DNA of 35,213 nucleotides from Psychromarinibacter sediminicola (GTDB taxonomy: Bacteria > Pseudomonadota > Alphaproteobacteria > Rhodobacterales > Rhodobacteraceae). The stretch lies in the NCBI RefSeq assembly GCF_029168335.1, contig NZ_JARGYC010000046.1:1-35213 (forward strand). Reading direction: 5' to 3'. The notes under the pieces were generated by a model. The model saw only the letters and a program-made list of their open reading frames with translations. It was not told where the DNA came from and did no database searches. Shown here piece by piece: positions 18,703-28,972 of this stretch (position 1 is the stretch's first letter; each line of letters opens with the position of its first letter). Made by a program: the position numbers and the translations under genes.

Positions 18703-19242
18703 ATGAAGGCTCTTCTCTCCGCCCTTTGCGCCATCGCGGCGCTGACCGCCCCGGCGAACGCGCAGGACGCGGCGCGCGCGGGCCAGACCCTCGACACCGC
18801 GCACGAGGACGTCGCGCTCGGGCTGCGCCTGTGCCTCGGCGGCGGGTCGGACATGGAAGCCTGGGCGCAGACGTTCTATGACGCCGGGTTCACCGGAGAG
18901 GTGGAGCGCAGCGCCGTGAACAGCGACACCACCCACCGCCTGCGCGCGCCGTCGGGCGCCGCCGAGGTCGAGCTCTACTACGGCGAGATGCCGGAGTACT
19001 GCGCCGTGACGTCCGGGCACATGGGCGTGGCGGCGGCGGCCGGTGTCCTGGACCGAGTGATGCCGACGCTCCGGCCCGGCTATGCGCGCAAGGTCACGAC
19101 CGGACCGGACGGCACGCGATGCGTGCGCTACGAGGATCCGACCAGCCCCATCGGCCACGTCGTGGGCGTGCTGCCGGGCGGCGACAGCAACGAATGCACC
19201 GAGAACGGCACAAGCCGTATCTACAGCTCATACCGCGTTTAA
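18703..19242 (+). CDS. Secreted four-cysteine protein, paralogue 2
   Basis: A 179-residue protein with a signal peptide ([20 protein letters not shown], cleavage near residue 20). The mature part begins [16 protein letters not shown] and has four cysteines (LCLGGG, YCAVTS, RCVRYE, ECTENG) at positions that parallel the gene just upstream, from which it is separated by six bases. The pair looks like an old tandem duplication. It is probably periplasmic. No enzyme motif is visible and I cannot name the family. It lies 17 bases before sucD and is in the suc transcription unit. Confidence 0.78.
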   Translation: MKALLSALCAIAALTAPANAQDAARAGQTLDTAHEDVALGLRLCLGGGSDMEAWAQTFYDAGFTGEVERSAVNSDTTHRLRAPSGAAEVELYYGEMPEYCAVTSGHMGVAAAAGVLDRVMPTLRPGYARKVTTGPDGTRCVRYEDPTSPIGHVVGVLPGGDSNECTENGTSRIYSSYRV

Positions 19243-19259
19243 AAGGAAAAGGGACAGAC

Positions 19260-20141
19260 ATGGCAGTCCTCGTCGACGAAAACACCAAGGTGATCTGCCA
19301 GGGCTTCACCGGCTCGCAGGGCACGTTCCACTCCGAGCAGGCGATCGCCTACGGCACCAAGATGGTCGGCGGGGTGACGCCGGGCAAGGGCGGGCAGGAG
19401 CATCTGGGCCTGCCGGTCTTCAACTCCTGCTTCGAGGCGGTGCAGCAGACCGGGGCGAATGCCTCCGTCATCTACGTGCCGCCGCCCTTCGCGGCCGACT
19501 CGATCCTGGAGGCGATCGACGCCGAGATGGAGCTGGTGGTCTGCATCACCGAGGGGATCCCGGTGCTGGACATGATGAAGGTCAAGCGGGTGCTGGAGAA
19601 TTCCAACACCACGCTGATCGGGCCGAACTGCCCCGGCGTCATCACGCCGGATGCCTGCAAGATCGGCATCATGCCGGGCCACATCCACAAGCGCGGCAAG
19701 GTCGGCGTCGTGTCGCGGTCGGGCACGCTGACCTACGAGGCGGTGAAGCAGACGACCGATGTCGGGCTGGGCCAGTCGACCTGCGTCGGCATCGGCGGCG
19801 ACCCGATCAAGGGATGCGAGCATGTCGACGTGCTGGAGATGTTCCTCGCCGACGAGGAGACCGAGGCGATCATCATGATCGGCGAGATCGGCGGCTCGGC
19901 CGAGGAGGACGCCGCGCAGTTCCTGGCCGACGAGAAGAAGGCCGGCCGCTGGAAGCCGACCGCCGGCTTCATCGCGGGGCGCACCGCGCCTCCGGGCCGC
20001 CGCATGGGCCATGCCGGCGCGATCGTCGCCGGCGGCAAGGGCGGTGCCGAAGACAAGATCGAGGCGATGCAGAGCGCCGGGATCACCGTGGCCGACAGCC
20101 CAGCGGGGCTGGGCGAGGCCGTGCTGAAGGCGATCGGCTGA
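19260..20141 (+). CDS. sucD: Succinate-CoA ligase, alpha subunit
   Basis: A 293-residue CoA-binding subunit of succinyl-CoA synthetase. It shows the N-terminal CoA-binding Rossmann domain ([18 protein letters not shown]), the linker segment [10 protein letters not shown], the [11 protein letters not shown] motif and the phosphorylated histidine, His251, in [13 protein letters not shown]. Length is normal. The ATG at 19260 is preceded by AAGGAAAAGGGA. Its partner sucC is upstream across the five inserted small genes, and a DUF805 gene and sucA follow. Confidence 0.98.
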   Translation: MAVLVDENTKVICQGFTGSQGTFHSEQAIAYGTKMVGGVTPGKGGQEHLGLPVFNSCFEAVQQTGANASVIYVPPPFAADSILEAIDAEMELVVCITEGIPVLDMMKVKRVLENSNTTLIGPNCPGVITPDACKIGIMPGHIHKRGKVGVVSRSGTLTYEAVKQTTDVGLGQSTCVGIGGDPIKGCEHVDVLEMFLADEETEAIIMIGEIGGSAEEDAAQFLADEKKAGRWKPTAGFIAGRTAPPGRRMGHAGAIVAGGKGGAEDKIEAMQSAGITVADSPAGLGEAVLKAIG

Positions 20142-20216
20142 CGGTGCCGCGGGCAGGTCACATATCGGCGGCGGGACCGGCATGAGGGCGCTTGGTCCCC
20201 TCTGCGGCACGCTCTG

Positions 20217-20242
20217 CGCGGCGACCTCTCCGGGTCGCCGCG
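20217..20242 (+). repeat. Hairpin between sucD and the DUF805 gene
   Basis: CGCGGCGACC (20217-20226) and GGTCGCCGCG (20233-20242) form a perfect 10-bp stem with a 6-base loop, inside a 186-base GC-rich gap. No T-run follows, so it is unlikely to terminate fully. It could stabilise mRNA ends or reduce read-through between sucCD and sucAB. Confidence 0.5.
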
Positions 20243-20327
20243 TCGCTGCGTCATGCCCGCCCGCACGGGACGCGGCCCGCTTCGGCCCTCGCGGCCGAGA
20301 CAACTCCGGGGGGCGTGACGACTTGCC

Positions 20328-20855
20328 ATGAGCTTCCCCGACGCCATCCGCACCTGTTTCCGCAAATACGCCACCTTCTCGGGGCGTGCCGCGCGGCCGG
20401 AATACTGGTGGTTCGTGCTGTTCATCGTGCTGGGCAACATCGTGCTGGATGTCGTCGACGGGGCCCTCTTCGGCAGCGTGTCGGTCGTGGTCGCGCCGGG
20501 CACGGTCCAGTTGCAGTCGCGGTCCGTCCTCGGCGCGATCTTCGCGCTGGCGACGTTGATCCCGGCGCTGGCCGCCGGCTGGCGGCGGATGCACGACACG
20601 GGCCGCTCGGGGCTGTTCCTGATCTATCCGCTCATCGCGATGGTGGGCGTGTTCACCTATTTCAGCTTCGTCGCCGGTCTGGGCGGTGCCCTCAGCGGCA
20701 GCTTCGGGCCGTATTTCGCCGAGGGCGCGGGGCTGATCGGGTTTCTCGGGCTGATCATCGCGATCTTCTCGCCGCTCATCGTGATCTGGTGGCTGACCCG
20801 CCCGACCCAGCCGAAGACCAACGAATGGGGCCCGCCACCGGGCCGGCCCGCATGA
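20328..20855 (+). CDS. DUF805 family integral membrane protein
   Basis: A 175-residue inner-membrane protein of the DUF805 (YhaH-like) family. It shows the signature start FRKYATFSGRAARPEYWWFV and the conserved WRRMHDTGRSGL, with about four membrane helices (roughly 26-46, 68-88, 102-124 and 136-158). The function of the family is unknown. It sits between sucD and sucA, 47 bases before sucA, and is probably co-transcribed. No enzyme motif is present. Confidence 0.9.
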   Translation: MSFPDAIRTCFRKYATFSGRAARPEYWWFVLFIVLGNIVLDVVDGALFGSVSVVVAPGTVQLQSRSVLGAIFALATLIPALAAGWRRMHDTGRSGLFLIYPLIAMVGVFTYFSFVAGLGGALSGSFGPYFAEGAGLIGFLGLIIAIFSPLIVIWWLTRPTQPKTNEWGPPPGRPA

Positions 20856-20901
20856 CCGTGACCGCTCGCGCCCTCCGACCTTCAACCCCAGGGGAAAGAC
20901 A

Positions 20902-23856
20902 ATGACCGACCAGAGCCCCAACGACCAGTTCCACGCCTCGTCCTTCCTGCAGGGGCACAACGCGGAATACATCGAACAGCTCTACGCCCGCTACGCCACC
21001 GACCCGGCCTCGGTCGACGAAAGCTGGTCGGAGTTCTTCCGCCAGATGGGCGACGACGAGGGCAACGTGAAGCAGGAGGCCGCCGGTCCCTCGTGGGAGC
21101 GTCCCGACTGGCCGCCGATGCCCTCGGACGAGCTGACCGCCGCGCTGGACGGCCAGTGGGCGAGGGAGGAGATGAAGGACGCCGGCGCGAAGATCGCCGC
21201 GAAGGCCGAGGAAAAGGACATCAAGGTCTCGGACGAGCAGGTCAAGCGCGCCGTGCTCGACTCGATGCGCGCGCTGATGCTGATCCGCGCCTACCGCATC
21301 CGCGGCCATCTCGTCGCCGACCTGGACCCACTGGGCATGCGCAGCCAGACGCCACATCCGGAGCTGGACCCGAAATCCTACGGCTTCACCGAGGAGGACA
21401 TGGACCGGCCGATCTTCCTGGACAACGTGCTGGGCCTGGAATTCGGATCCTTGCGCGAGATCCTGGAGATCGTGAAGCGCACCTATTGCGGCACCTTCGC
21501 GCTGCAGTACATGCACATCTCGGACCCCGAGCAGGCCGGCTGGCTGAAGGAACGGATCGAGGGCTTCGGCAAGGAGATCCAGTTCACCCGCGAGGGGCGC
21601 CGCGCGATCCTGAACAAGCTGGTCGAGGCCGAGGGCTTCGAGAAGTTCCTGCACGTGAAGTACATGGGCACCAAGCGTTTCGGCCTGGACGGCGGCGAGG
21701 CGCTGATCCCCGCGATGGAACAGATCGTCAAGCGCGGCGGTAACCTGGGCGTCAAGGAGGTCGTCATCGGGATGCCGCATCGCGGCCGGCTGTCTGTGCT
21801 GGCCAACGTGATGCAGAAGCCCTATCGCGCGATCTTCAACGAGTTTCAGGGCGGCAGCTTCAAGCCCGAGGACGTGGACGGCTCGGGCGACGTGAAATAC
21901 CACCTGGGCGCCTCGTCGGACCGGGAGTTCGACGGCAACACGGTGCACCTGTCGCTGACCGCGAACCCCTCGCACCTGGAGGCGGTGAACCCGGTCGTTC
22001 TGGGCAAGGCGCGGGCCAAGTCCGACCAGCTGAACGACCCCGAGCACAAGGCGGTCATCCCGATCCTGCTGCACGGCGACGCGGCCTTCGCCGGCCAGGG
22101 CGTGGTGGCGGAATGCTTCGGCCTGTCGGGCCTGCGCGGGCACCGGACGGGCGGCACGATCCACCTGGTCGTGAACAACCAGATCGGGTTCACCACCGCG
22201 CCGCATTTCTCGCGCTCTTCGCCCTACCCCACCGACATCGCGCTGATGGTCGAGGCGCCGATCTTCCACGTGAACGGCGACGACCCCGAGGCGGTGGTCC
22301 ACGCCGCCAAGGTCGCCACCGAGTTCCGCCAGAAGTTTGGCAAGGACGTGGTCATCGACATGTTCTGCTATCGCCGGTTCGGCCATAACGAGGGCGACGA
22401 GCCGATGTTCACCAACCCGATCATGTACAAGAAGATCAAGGGCCACAAGACGACCCTGTCGCTGTACACCGACCGGCTGGTGCGGGACGGGCTGATCCCC
22501 GAGGGCGAGATTGAGGACCTGAAGGCCAAGTTCCAGAGCCACCTGAACGAGGAGTTCGAGGCCGGCAAGGAATACCGCCCGAACAAGGCCGACTGGCTGG
22601 ACGGCCGCTGGTCGCATCTCGACCGCGAGGGCGAGAAGTACCAACGCGGCAAGACCGCGATCTCCGAGAAGACGCTGAAGGCGGTCGGCAAGGCGCTGAC
22701 CAGCGTGCCCGACGGCTACCCGGTTCACCGCACGGTGGAGCGGCTGCTGGACACCAAGCGCGAGATGTTCAAGACCGGCAAGGGGTTCGACTGGGCCACG
22801 GCCGAGGCGATGGCCTTCGGCTCGCTTCTGACCGAGGGCTACCCGGTGCGGCTGGCCGGGCAGGACTCGGCCCGCGGCACGTTCAGCCAGCGCCACTCGG
22901 CCATCATCAACCAGGAGACCGAGGACCGCTATTACCCGCTGAACAACGTCCGCGAGGGCCAGGCGAAGTTCGAGGTGATCGACTCGATGCTGTCGGAATA
23001 CGCGGTGCTCGGCTTCGAATACGGCTATTCGCTGGCCGAGCCCAACGCGCTGGTGATGTGGGAGGCGCAGTTCGGCGACTTCGCCAACGGCGCGCAGATC
23101 ATGTTCGACCAGTTCATCTCCTCGGGCGAACGCAAGTGGCTGCGGATGTCGGGCCTGGTGATGCTGTTGCCGCACGGCTTCGAGGGCCAGGGCCCCGAGC
23201 ACTCCTCGGCCCGGCTGGAGCGGTTCCTGCAGCAATGCGCCGAGGATAACTGGATCGTGGCCAACTGCACCACGCCGGCCAACTACTTCCACATCCTGCG
23301 GCGGCAGCTGCACCGGTCCTACCGCAAGCCGCTGGTGCTGATGACGCCGAAGTCGCTGCTGCGGCACAAGCTGGCGGTGTCGGATGCCGAGATGTTCACC
23401 ACCGGGTCGAGCTTTCACCGCGTGCTGTGGGACGACGCCGAACAGGGGCATTCGGAGACCGAGCTGAAGCCCGACGACGAGATCAAGCGCGTCGTGATCT
23501 GCTCGGGCAAGGTCTATTACGACCTCTTGGAGCAGCGCGACGAGGCCGGGCTGGACGACGTCTACCTGATCCGGCTGGAACAGTTCTATCCCTTCCCCGC
23601 GTTGGCGCTGGTGAAGGAGCTGGAGCGGTTCAAGGGGGCCGAGATGATTTGGTGCCAGGAAGAACCCAAGAACCAGGGCGGCTGGACCTTCGTCGAGCCG
23701 AACATCGAATGGGTGCTGAGCCGGATCGGCGCCAAGCACACGCGGCCCGTCTATACCGGCCGCCCGGCCTCGGCCTCGCCGGCCACCGGGCTGGCCTCGC
23801 AACACAAGGCACAACAGCAGGCGCTGGTGAACGCGGCGCTGGGAATCGAAGGATAA
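20902..23856 (+). CDS. sucA: 2-oxoglutarate dehydrogenase E1 component
   Basis: A 984-residue thiamine-diphosphate enzyme that decarboxylates 2-oxoglutarate and transfers the succinyl group to the lipoyl arm of SucB. The N-terminal E2-docking helix region ([20 protein letters not shown]) and the [14 protein letters not shown] segment are typical. Catalytic and cofactor regions include [16 protein letters not shown], the ThDP/metal region ([21 protein letters not shown]), [12 protein letters not shown]-like [11 protein letters not shown] and [13 protein letters not shown]. The C-terminal [14 protein letters not shown] and [12 protein letters not shown] are present. Length is normal. GGGGAAAGAC precedes the ATG, and sucB follows after ten bases. 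Confidence 0.98.
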   Translation: MTDQSPNDQFHASSFLQGHNAEYIEQLYARYATDPASVDESWSEFFRQMGDDEGNVKQEAAGPSWERPDWPPMPSDELTAALDGQWAREEMKDAGAKIAAKAEEKDIKVSDEQVKRAVLDSMRALMLIRAYRIRGHLVADLDPLGMRSQTPHPELDPKSYGFTEEDMDRPIFLDNVLGLEFGSLREILEIVKRTYCGTFALQYMHISDPEQAGWLKERIEGFGKEIQFTREGRRAILNKLVEAEGFEKFLHVKYMGTKRFGLDGGEALIPAMEQIVKRGGNLGVKEVVIGMPHRGRLSVLANVMQKPYRAIFNEFQGGSFKPEDVDGSGDVKYHLGASSDREFDGNTVHLSLTANPSHLEAVNPVVLGKARAKSDQLNDPEHKAVIPILLHGDAAFAGQGVVAECFGLSGLRGHRTGGTIHLVVNNQIGFTTAPHFSRSSPYPTDIALMVEAPIFHVNGDDPEAVVHAAKVATEFRQKFGKDVVIDMFCYRRFGHNEGDEPMFTNPIMYKKIKGHKTTLSLYTDRLVRDGLIPEGEIEDLKAKFQSHLNEEFEAGKEYRPNKADWLDGRWSHLDREGEKYQRGKTAISEKTLKAVGKALTSVPDGYPVHRTVERLLDTKREMFKTGKGFDWATAEAMAFGSLLTEGYPVRLAGQDSARGTFSQRHSAIINQETEDRYYPLNNVREGQAKFEVIDSMLSEYAVLGFEYGYSLAEPNALVMWEAQFGDFANGAQIMFDQFISSGERKWLRMSGLVMLLPHGFEGQGPEHSSARLERFLQQCAEDNWIVANCTTPANYFHILRRQLHRSYRKPLVLMTPKSLLRHKLAVSDAEMFTTGSSFHRVLWDDAEQGHSETELKPDDEIKRVVICSGKVYYDLLEQRDEAGLDDVYLIRLEQFYPFPALALVKELERFKGAEMIWCQEEPKNQGGWTFVEPNIEWVLSRIGAKHTRPVYTGRPASASPATGLASQHKAQQQALVNAALGIEG

Positions 23857-23866
23857 GGCAGACACC

Positions 23867-25435
23867 ATGAGCACCGAAGTCCGCGTGCCCACCCTGGGCG
23901 AAAGCGTAACCGAGGCCACCGTCGCGACCTGGTTCAAGAAACCGGGCGACAGCGTTTCGGTGGACGAGATGCTGTGCGAGCTGGAGACCGACAAGGTCAC
24001 GGTGGAGGTCCCCGCCCCCGCCGCCGGCACGCTGGGCGAGATCGTCGCTGAAGAGGGCGCGACCGTAGGGGTCGACGCGCTGCTGGCGACGATTTCCGAG
24101 GGCGCCGCCAAGGCCGGCGGCGATGCCGGCAAGGCCGAGGCGGCCGACGCGCCCGCCGAGGAGGCCGACAAGGCCGACAAGGCGCCGGCGGCCGCCGTGT
24201 CCGAGGGCGGCGACGGCGAGAGCATCGACGTGATGGTCCCGACCCTGGGCGAGAGCGTCAGCGAGGCGACCGTCGCGACCTGGTTCAAGCAGGAAGGCGA
24301 CTCGGTCAAGCAGGACGAGATGCTCTGCGAGCTGGAGACCGACAAGGTCTCGGTCGAGGTGCCGGCGCCGGCGACCGGCGTGCTGACCGAGATCCTCAAG
24401 CCCGAGGGCGAGACGGTGGAGGCCGGCGGCAAGCTGGCCAGCATGTCCAGCGGCGGCGGCGCGGCGGCGAAGCCCCAGGCCAAGGCCGCGGCAGAGGAGG
24501 CGGAGAAACCGGCCGCGAGCCGCGACGGCAAGGATGTCGAGGACGCGCCGTCGGCCAAGAAGCTGATGGAGGAGAAGGGCCTGACCCCCGACGACGTCAC
24601 CGGCACCGGCCGCGACGGGCGCATCATGAAGGAAGACGTGATGAAGGCCGCCGAGCAGCCCAAGGCCAAGCCGGCCGAGGCCCCTGCCCCGGCCGCCAAG
24701 CAGGCGCCGCGCGCGCCCTCGCCGGCCGAGGATGCCGAGCGCGAGGAACGGGTGAAGATGACCCGCCTGCGCCAGACCATCGCCCGCCGGCTGAAGGACG
24801 CGCAGAACACCGCCGCGATGCTGACCACCTATAACGAGGTGGACATGACCGCGACGATGGACCTGCGCTCGGAATACAAGGACCTGTTCGAGAAGAAGCA
24901 CGGCGTGAAGCTGGGCTTCATGTCCTTCTTCACAAAGGCCTGCTGCCACGCGCTGAAGGAGGTGCCAGAGGTCAATGCCGAGATCGACGGCACCGACGTG
25001 GTCTACAAGAACTTCGTGCATATGGGCATCGCCGTGGGCACGCCGAACGGGCTGGTCGTGCCGATCGTCCGCGACGCCGACCAGATGTCCTTTGCCGCGA
25101 TCGAGAAGAAGATCAACGAGCTGGGCAAGAAGGCCCGCGACGGCAAGCTGTCGATGGCCGAGATGCAGGGCGGCACCTTCACCATCTCGAACGGCGGGGT
25201 CTACGGCTCGCTGATGTCCTCGCCGATCCTGAACCCGCCGCAGTCGGGCATCCTCGGCATGCACAAGATCCAGCAGCGCCCGATGGTCGTGGACGGGCAG
25301 ATCGTGGCGCGGCCGATGATGTACCTGGCGCTGAGCTACGACCACCGGATCGTCGACGGCAAGGGCGCCGTCACCTTCCTGGTCCGCGTGAAAGAGGCGC
25401 TGGAGGATCCGCGGCGCCTGTTGATGGACCTGTGA
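23867..25435 (+). CDS. sucB: Dihydrolipoyl succinyltransferase E2 with two lipoyl domains
   Basis: A 522-residue E2 core of 2-oxoglutarate dehydrogenase. It has two lipoyl domains (residues about 3-80 and 120-197, lipoyl lysines Lys43 and Lys160 in ETDKV). An Ala/Pro/Lys-rich linker leads to a peripheral-subunit-binding domain ([20 protein letters not shown]), then the catalytic domain with His493 and Asp497 in [10 protein letters not shown]. coli SucB has one lipoyl domain and about 400 residues. The two domains here are near-identical over 53 residues (44 matches). Many Rhodobacterales are thought to have a long form, but I cannot confirm it here. Confidence 0.97.
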   Translation: MSTEVRVPTLGESVTEATVATWFKKPGDSVSVDEMLCELETDKVTVEVPAPAAGTLGEIVAEEGATVGVDALLATISEGAAKAGGDAGKAEAADAPAEEADKADKAPAAAVSEGGDGESIDVMVPTLGESVSEATVATWFKQEGDSVKQDEMLCELETDKVSVEVPAPATGVLTEILKPEGETVEAGGKLASMSSGGGAAAKPQAKAAAEEAEKPAASRDGKDVEDAPSAKKLMEEKGLTPDDVTGTGRDGRIMKEDVMKAAEQPKAKPAEAPAPAAKQAPRAPSPAEDAEREERVKMTRLRQTIARRLKDAQNTAAMLTTYNEVDMTATMDLRSEYKDLFEKKHGVKLGFMSFFTKACCHALKEVPEVNAEIDGTDVVYKNFVHMGIAVGTPNGLVVPIVRDADQMSFAAIEKKINELGKKARDGKLSMAEMQGGTFTISNGGVYGSLMSSPILNPPQSGILGMHKIQQRPMVVDGQIVARPMMYLALSYDHRIVDGKGAVTFLVRVKEALEDPRRLLMDL

Positions 25436-25460
25436 TCGTCCGGCCCCGATAGAAGTTTTC

Positions 25461-25487
25461 GCCCGCCGGCCGAACTCTCCGGCGGGC
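25461..25487 (+). terminator. Hairpin after sucB, candidate terminator
   Basis: GCCCGCCGG (25461-25469) and CCGGCGGGC (25479-25487) form a perfect 9-bp stem with a 9-base loop, 25 bases after the sucB stop. Only a short TTT follows, so termination may be partial or the hairpin may protect the suc mRNA 3' end. Genes from cupin to lpdA continue on the same strand. Confidence 0.55.
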
Positions 25488-25524
25488 GGCGGCGTTTCCG
25501 GTGTGAGGAAAGGAGGCAGACGCG

Positions 25525-25911
25525 ATGCAGACACCCAACGCTTCCGTCATTCCGAAACGCGCCGTGCCGCCGCGGATCGAGGACGACGCCTGGGCGCGGA
25601 TGCGGTTCCGCAACCTGGTCGACGCGCGCTGCGCGCCGGGGATGGGGATCGTTCAGGGCACCGCCCGCTTCGCGCCCGGCGAGGGCGAGGCGCTGCACAG
25701 CCACCCCATCGGCGAGACGGCCCATGTGCTGACGGGCGGCGGCACCGTCACGCTGGACGGCGCGCAGCGCAGCGTGGAGCCCGGCGACACCGTCGTCGCG
25801 CCGGCCGGCACGGTGCATGGCTGGCAGGCGGGGCCGGCCGCGCTGGAGATCCTCTATACCTTCCCCGCCGACGATTTCGACGCGATCGAGTACCGCTATG
25901 TCGACCCCTGA
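25525..25911 (+). CDS. Cupin domain protein
   Basis: A 128-residue single-domain cupin. The metal-binding motif is seen as LHSHPIGETAHVLTGGGTV (two His and a Glu), with the second motif PGDTVVAPAGTVHGW supplying the fourth ligand, His. Such small cupins bind a metal and may be sensors or enzymes; the substrate is unknown. A strong ribosome site, AAAGGAGG, precedes the ATG. It follows sucB across a hairpin and precedes two small genes on the same strand with 18 bases between stop and next start. Confidence 0.85.
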   Translation: MQTPNASVIPKRAVPPRIEDDAWARMRFRNLVDARCAPGMGIVQGTARFAPGEGEALHSHPIGETAHVLTGGGTVTLDGAQRSVEPGDTVVAPAGTVHGWQAGPAALEILYTFPADDFDAIEYRYVDP

Positions 25912-25929
25912 CAGAAGGACGCGCTGCCC

Positions 25930-26349
25930 ATGATCCACAGATGCAGCGCGGCGCTGGCCTGTGCCGCGGCGCTGGCCGCACCGGTCCATGCCCAGGAGAC
26001 TGACCTGGCGGCCCGCGTCGAGGCGGCGATCGACGCGCGGCTGGCCGAACAGCGCGTGGTCCTGACCTGTTCGTCCACATTCCCGCAGACGCACGAGTTC
26101 CTGCTGGAGGCCTGGCAGGAAGAGATCGACCGCACGCTCGACGTGCTGCAGGAGACGGCGCTGCCGGGGATCCTGCGCATCCACCTGCGCGACGACGCGG
26201 CGCCGGAGGCGGTGATGCTGCCCGACGACACCCCGTTCGGCGAGGTCCGCGCGTTCTGCGCATCGCATCCCGACTGGGAGCGCGAGCTGCGGCTGATGCG
26301 CTACGCGCCGCTGTTCGACAACATCCCCGATCTCTTGGCGGAGGAGTAG
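25930..26349 (+). CDS. Secreted hypothetical protein
   Basis: A 139-residue protein with a signal peptide (MIHRCSAALACAAALAAPVH, cleavage after HAQ near residue 22). The mature protein is acidic and helical. It has two cysteines (VVLTCSSTFPQ, RAFCASHPDW) that may form a disulfide. No named family or catalytic motif is visible. It starts 18 bases after the cupin gene and ends four bases before the next start, so the three are probably one transcript. Confidence 0.75.
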   Translation: MIHRCSAALACAAALAAPVHAQETDLAARVEAAIDARLAEQRVVLTCSSTFPQTHEFLLEAWQEEIDRTLDVLQETALPGILRIHLRDDAAPEAVMLPDDTPFGEVRAFCASHPDWERELRLMRYAPLFDNIPDLLAEE

Positions 26350-26353
26350 ACGC

Positions 26354-26623
26354 ATGGCCCTGCAATTGCTTCTGCGCAACGACGTGACGGAGTTCGACGG
26401 CTGGAAAGACGCCTTCGACGCCGATTACGAAGCGCGCATGCATGCGGGTCTGAGCGTGCTGCAGATCTGGCGCGCCGAGGATGCGCCGGGGACGGTCTGG
26501 ATCCTTCTGGACGTGAACGACGCCGGCAAGGCGCGAGCCTATCTGCGGGGCGAACATCTGCGGCTGCTATACGAGCGCGCGGGCGTGACGGACAGCGAAC
26601 ATCACCTTCTGGAAACGGCCTGA
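26354..26623 (+). CDS. Small protein with possible dimeric alpha-beta barrel fold
   Basis: An 89-residue cytoplasmic protein. The pattern LQLLLRNDVTEFDGWKDAF, then LQIWRAEDAPGTVWILLDV, then ARAYLRGEHLRLLYERAG suggests the beta-alpha-beta-beta arrangement of the antibiotic-biosynthesis-monooxygenase-like or related ferredoxin-like folds, usually dimeric. I infer fold only; the function is unknown. Its start is four bases after the upstream stop, and the MAPEG pair follows after 85 bases. Confidence 0.75.
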   Translation: MALQLLLRNDVTEFDGWKDAFDADYEARMHAGLSVLQIWRAEDAPGTVWILLDVNDAGKARAYLRGEHLRLLYERAGVTDSEHHLLETA

Positions 26624-26708
26624 TGACGCGGACGGGGCCGTATCCGCGCGTGATCCGGCGTGCTAGCCTCGGCGGCACGGATGCATGCCCTATAGGAAGG
26701 ATAACGCC

Positions 26709-27119
26709 ATGGGTTCCGAACTGACCGTCCTCGCCCTTTACGGGCTTCTCGTGCTGGTCACGCTGTTGATCCAGGTTCTGCTCGCCCTGCCGAATGTCGG
26801 CCTGTCCTACCTTGCGAGCCCGCGCGACGACGGCAACCGGCTGAGCGGCGTCGCCGGCCGGGCGCAGCGCTGCCTGGAGAACTCGGTGACCGCGATGGCG
26901 CTGTTCGCGCCGGCGGTGCTGATCCTGGCCGCGCAGGACGGGTTCACGGCGAACAGCCTGCTGGCCGCGCAGGCGTTCCTGATCGCGCGGCTGGTCTATG
27001 TTCCGGTCTACCTGGCCGGCATCCCGTGGCTGCGCACGCTGATCTGGCTGGTCGGGTTCCTGGCCACGGCCTGGCTGTACCTGATGGCGCTGGGCGGCAC
27101 GGCGGCGATGCCCGCATGA
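26709..27119 (+). CDS. MAPEG family membrane protein, copy 1
   Basis: A 136-residue inner-membrane protein with four helices, matching the MAPEG (membrane-associated eicosanoid/glutathione metabolism) family. Seen are MGSELTVLALYGLLVLVT, the loop ASPRDDGNRLSGVAGRAQRC, then the LENSVTAMALFAPAVL and ARLVYVPVYLAGIPWLRT segments that family members share. Bacterial members are mostly uncharacterised, some with glutathione-linked activity. I chose ATG 26709 after AGGAAGG. It overlaps the next, related gene by ATGA. Confidence 0.88.
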   Translation: MGSELTVLALYGLLVLVTLLIQVLLALPNVGLSYLASPRDDGNRLSGVAGRAQRCLENSVTAMALFAPAVLILAAQDGFTANSLLAAQAFLIARLVYVPVYLAGIPWLRTLIWLVGFLATAWLYLMALGGTAAMPA

Positions 27120-27526
27120 CGTCCGAGCTGACGGTTCTGGTCCTCGCCGGCCTGCTGCAGGTCGTGCAATACGCCCTGATGGTGGTGCCGGCGAACCTGG
27201 AACTGGGCGCGGGCAAGACGCTGAGCCCGCGCGACCCGGACCACCTGGGCACGCCGCTGGTGGAGCAGGTCAGCCCGCGCACCGGCCGGCTGATCCGCGC
27301 GCTGAACAACCATTTCGAGGCGCTGATCCTGTTCACCATCGCCGTGGTCGCGGTCACGCTGTCGGGGCAGTCGGGCCCTATCACCACGGCCTGCGCCTGG
27401 ACCTACCTGGCCGCGCGGATCCTCTATGTCCCCGCCTACGCCTTCGGCTGGGTGCCGTGGCGGTCGCTGATCTGGGCGGTGGGATTCCTGGCAACCCTGT
27501 TGATGCTGCTGGCCAGCTTGCTATGA
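27116..27526 (+). CDS. MAPEG family membrane protein, copy 2
   Basis: A 136-residue protein, the same length as the gene before it and with the same plan: MTSELTVLVLAGLLQVVQ, the loop LSPRDPDHLGTPLVEQVSPR, LNNHFEALILFTIAVV, then ARILYVPAYAFGWVPWRS. The two are tandem paralogues, diverged, and are translated together through the ATGA overlap at 27116. This suggests a heteromeric membrane enzyme, since MAPEG proteins form trimers, although that is inference. It ends 36 bases before lpdA. Confidence 0.88.
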   Translation: MTSELTVLVLAGLLQVVQYALMVVPANLELGAGKTLSPRDPDHLGTPLVEQVSPRTGRLIRALNNHFEALILFTIAVVAVTLSGQSGPITTACAWTYLAARILYVPAYAFGWVPWRSLIWAVGFLATLLMLLASLL

Positions 27527-27562
27527 CCGGTCCAGCGCCCGAAACCGACCGAAGGAGAAGTT

Positions 27563-28951
27563 ATGTCCAGCTATGATGTCATCGTCATCGGGTCCGGCCC
27601 GGGCGGCTATGTCTGTGCGATCCGCTGTGCCCAGCTGGGGCTGAAGACCGCCTGCGTCGAGGGGCGCGAGACGCTGGGCGGCACCTGCCTGAACGTCGGC
27701 TGCATCCCGTCCAAGGCGCTGCTGCACGCCAGCGAGATGCTGCACGAGGCCGAGGAGAACTTCGCCAAGATGGGGCTGAAGGGCAAGGCGCCCTCGGTCG
27801 ACTGGAAACAGATGCTGTCCTACAAGGACGACACCATCGGCCAGAACACCAAGGGCATCGAGTTCCTGTTCAAGAAGAACAAGATCGACTGGCTGAAGGG
27901 CTGGGGCTCGATCCCCGAGGCCGGCAAGGTCAAGGTCGGCGAAGAGGTGCACGAGGCGAAGCACATCGTGATCGCGTCGGGCTCCGAGGCGGCCTCGATC
28001 CCGAATGTGGAGATCGACGAGAAGGTCGTGGTCACCTCGACCGGCGCGCTGGAGCTGTCGAAGGTGCCCAAGAAGATGGTGGTGATCGGCGCCGGCGTGA
28101 TCGGGCTGGAGCTGGGGTCGGTCTACAACCGCCTGGGCGCTGAGGTGACGGTGGTGGAATACCTCGACAACATCACGCCCGGGATGGACGCCGAGACGGC
28201 CAAGGCGTTCCAGCGCACGCTGAAGAAGCAGGGCCTGACCTTCGTGCTGGGCGCCGCCGTGCAGGGCGTCGAGGCGATGAAGACCAAGGCCAAGGTCAGC
28301 TACAAGCTGAAGAAGGACGACAGCGAAGAGGTGCTGGACGCCGATGTCGTGCTGGTCGCGACGGGGCGCAAGCCGTTCACCGACGGGCTGGGGCTGGACA
28401 AGCTGGGCGTGAAGACGACCGACCGCGGCGTGATCGAGACCGACAAGCACTATGCCACCAGCGTCAAGGGCGTCTACGCCATCGGCGACTGCATCACCGG
28501 CCCGATGCTGGCCCACAAGGCCGAGGACGAGGGCATGGCGGTGGCCGAGATCCTCGCCGGGCAGGCGGGCCACGTGAATTACGGGGTGATCCCGTCGGTC
28601 ATCTATACCTGGCCCGAGGTGGCCACGGTGGGCGAGACCGAGGAGACGCTGAAAGAGGCCGGCCGGGCCTACAAGGTCGGCAAGTTCTCCTTCATGGGCA
28701 ACGGCCGGGCAAAGGCCAACTTCGCCGCCGACGGGCAGGTGAAGATCCTCGCCGACAAGGAGACCGACCGCATCCTCGGCGCGCATATCATGGGGCCGGC
28801 GGCGGGCGACCTGATCCACGAGGTCTGCGTCGCGATGGAGTTCGGCGCGGCGGCCGAGGATCTGGCGCGCACCTGCCACGCGCACCCGACCTATTCCGAG
28901 GCGGTGCGCGAGGCGGCACTGGCCTGCGGCGACGGCCCGATCCACAGCTGA
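27563..28951 (+). CDS. lpdA: Dihydrolipoyl dehydrogenase (E3)
   Basis: A 462-residue FAD disulfide oxidoreductase that reoxidises the lipoyl groups of SucB (and probably of pyruvate dehydrogenase) with NAD. The FAD fold is [17 protein letters not shown]. The redox disulfide is Cys42-Cys47 in [16 protein letters not shown]-binding is [16 protein letters not shown], and the catalytic His-Glu is in HAHPTYSEA near the C-terminus. Length is normal. GAAGGAG precedes the ATG. It is the last gene of this plus-strand run and ends just before three palindromes. Confidence 0.98.
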   Translation: MSSYDVIVIGSGPGGYVCAIRCAQLGLKTACVEGRETLGGTCLNVGCIPSKALLHASEMLHEAEENFAKMGLKGKAPSVDWKQMLSYKDDTIGQNTKGIEFLFKKNKIDWLKGWGSIPEAGKVKVGEEVHEAKHIVIASGSEAASIPNVEIDEKVVVTSTGALELSKVPKKMVVIGAGVIGLELGSVYNRLGAEVTVVEYLDNITPGMDAETAKAFQRTLKKQGLTFVLGAAVQGVEAMKTKAKVSYKLKKDDSEEVLDADVVLVATGRKPFTDGLGLDKLGVKTTDRGVIETDKHYATSVKGVYAIGDCITGPMLAHKAEDEGMAVAEILAGQAGHVNYGVIPSVIYTWPEVATVGETEETLKEAGRAYKVGKFSFMGNGRAKANFAADGQVKILADKETDRILGAHIMGPAAGDLIHEVCVAMEFGAAAEDLARTCHAHPTYSEAVREAALACGDGPIHS

Positions 28952-28972
28952 GCCGGGGTTGAACGTCGATTG

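Noticed and set aside
20776-24828. A very long open frame on the minus strand opposite sucA and sucB
   Set aside because: It is a shadow of GC-rich codon bias on the plus strand. The plus-strand frame matches known E1 and E2 enzymes across its full length.
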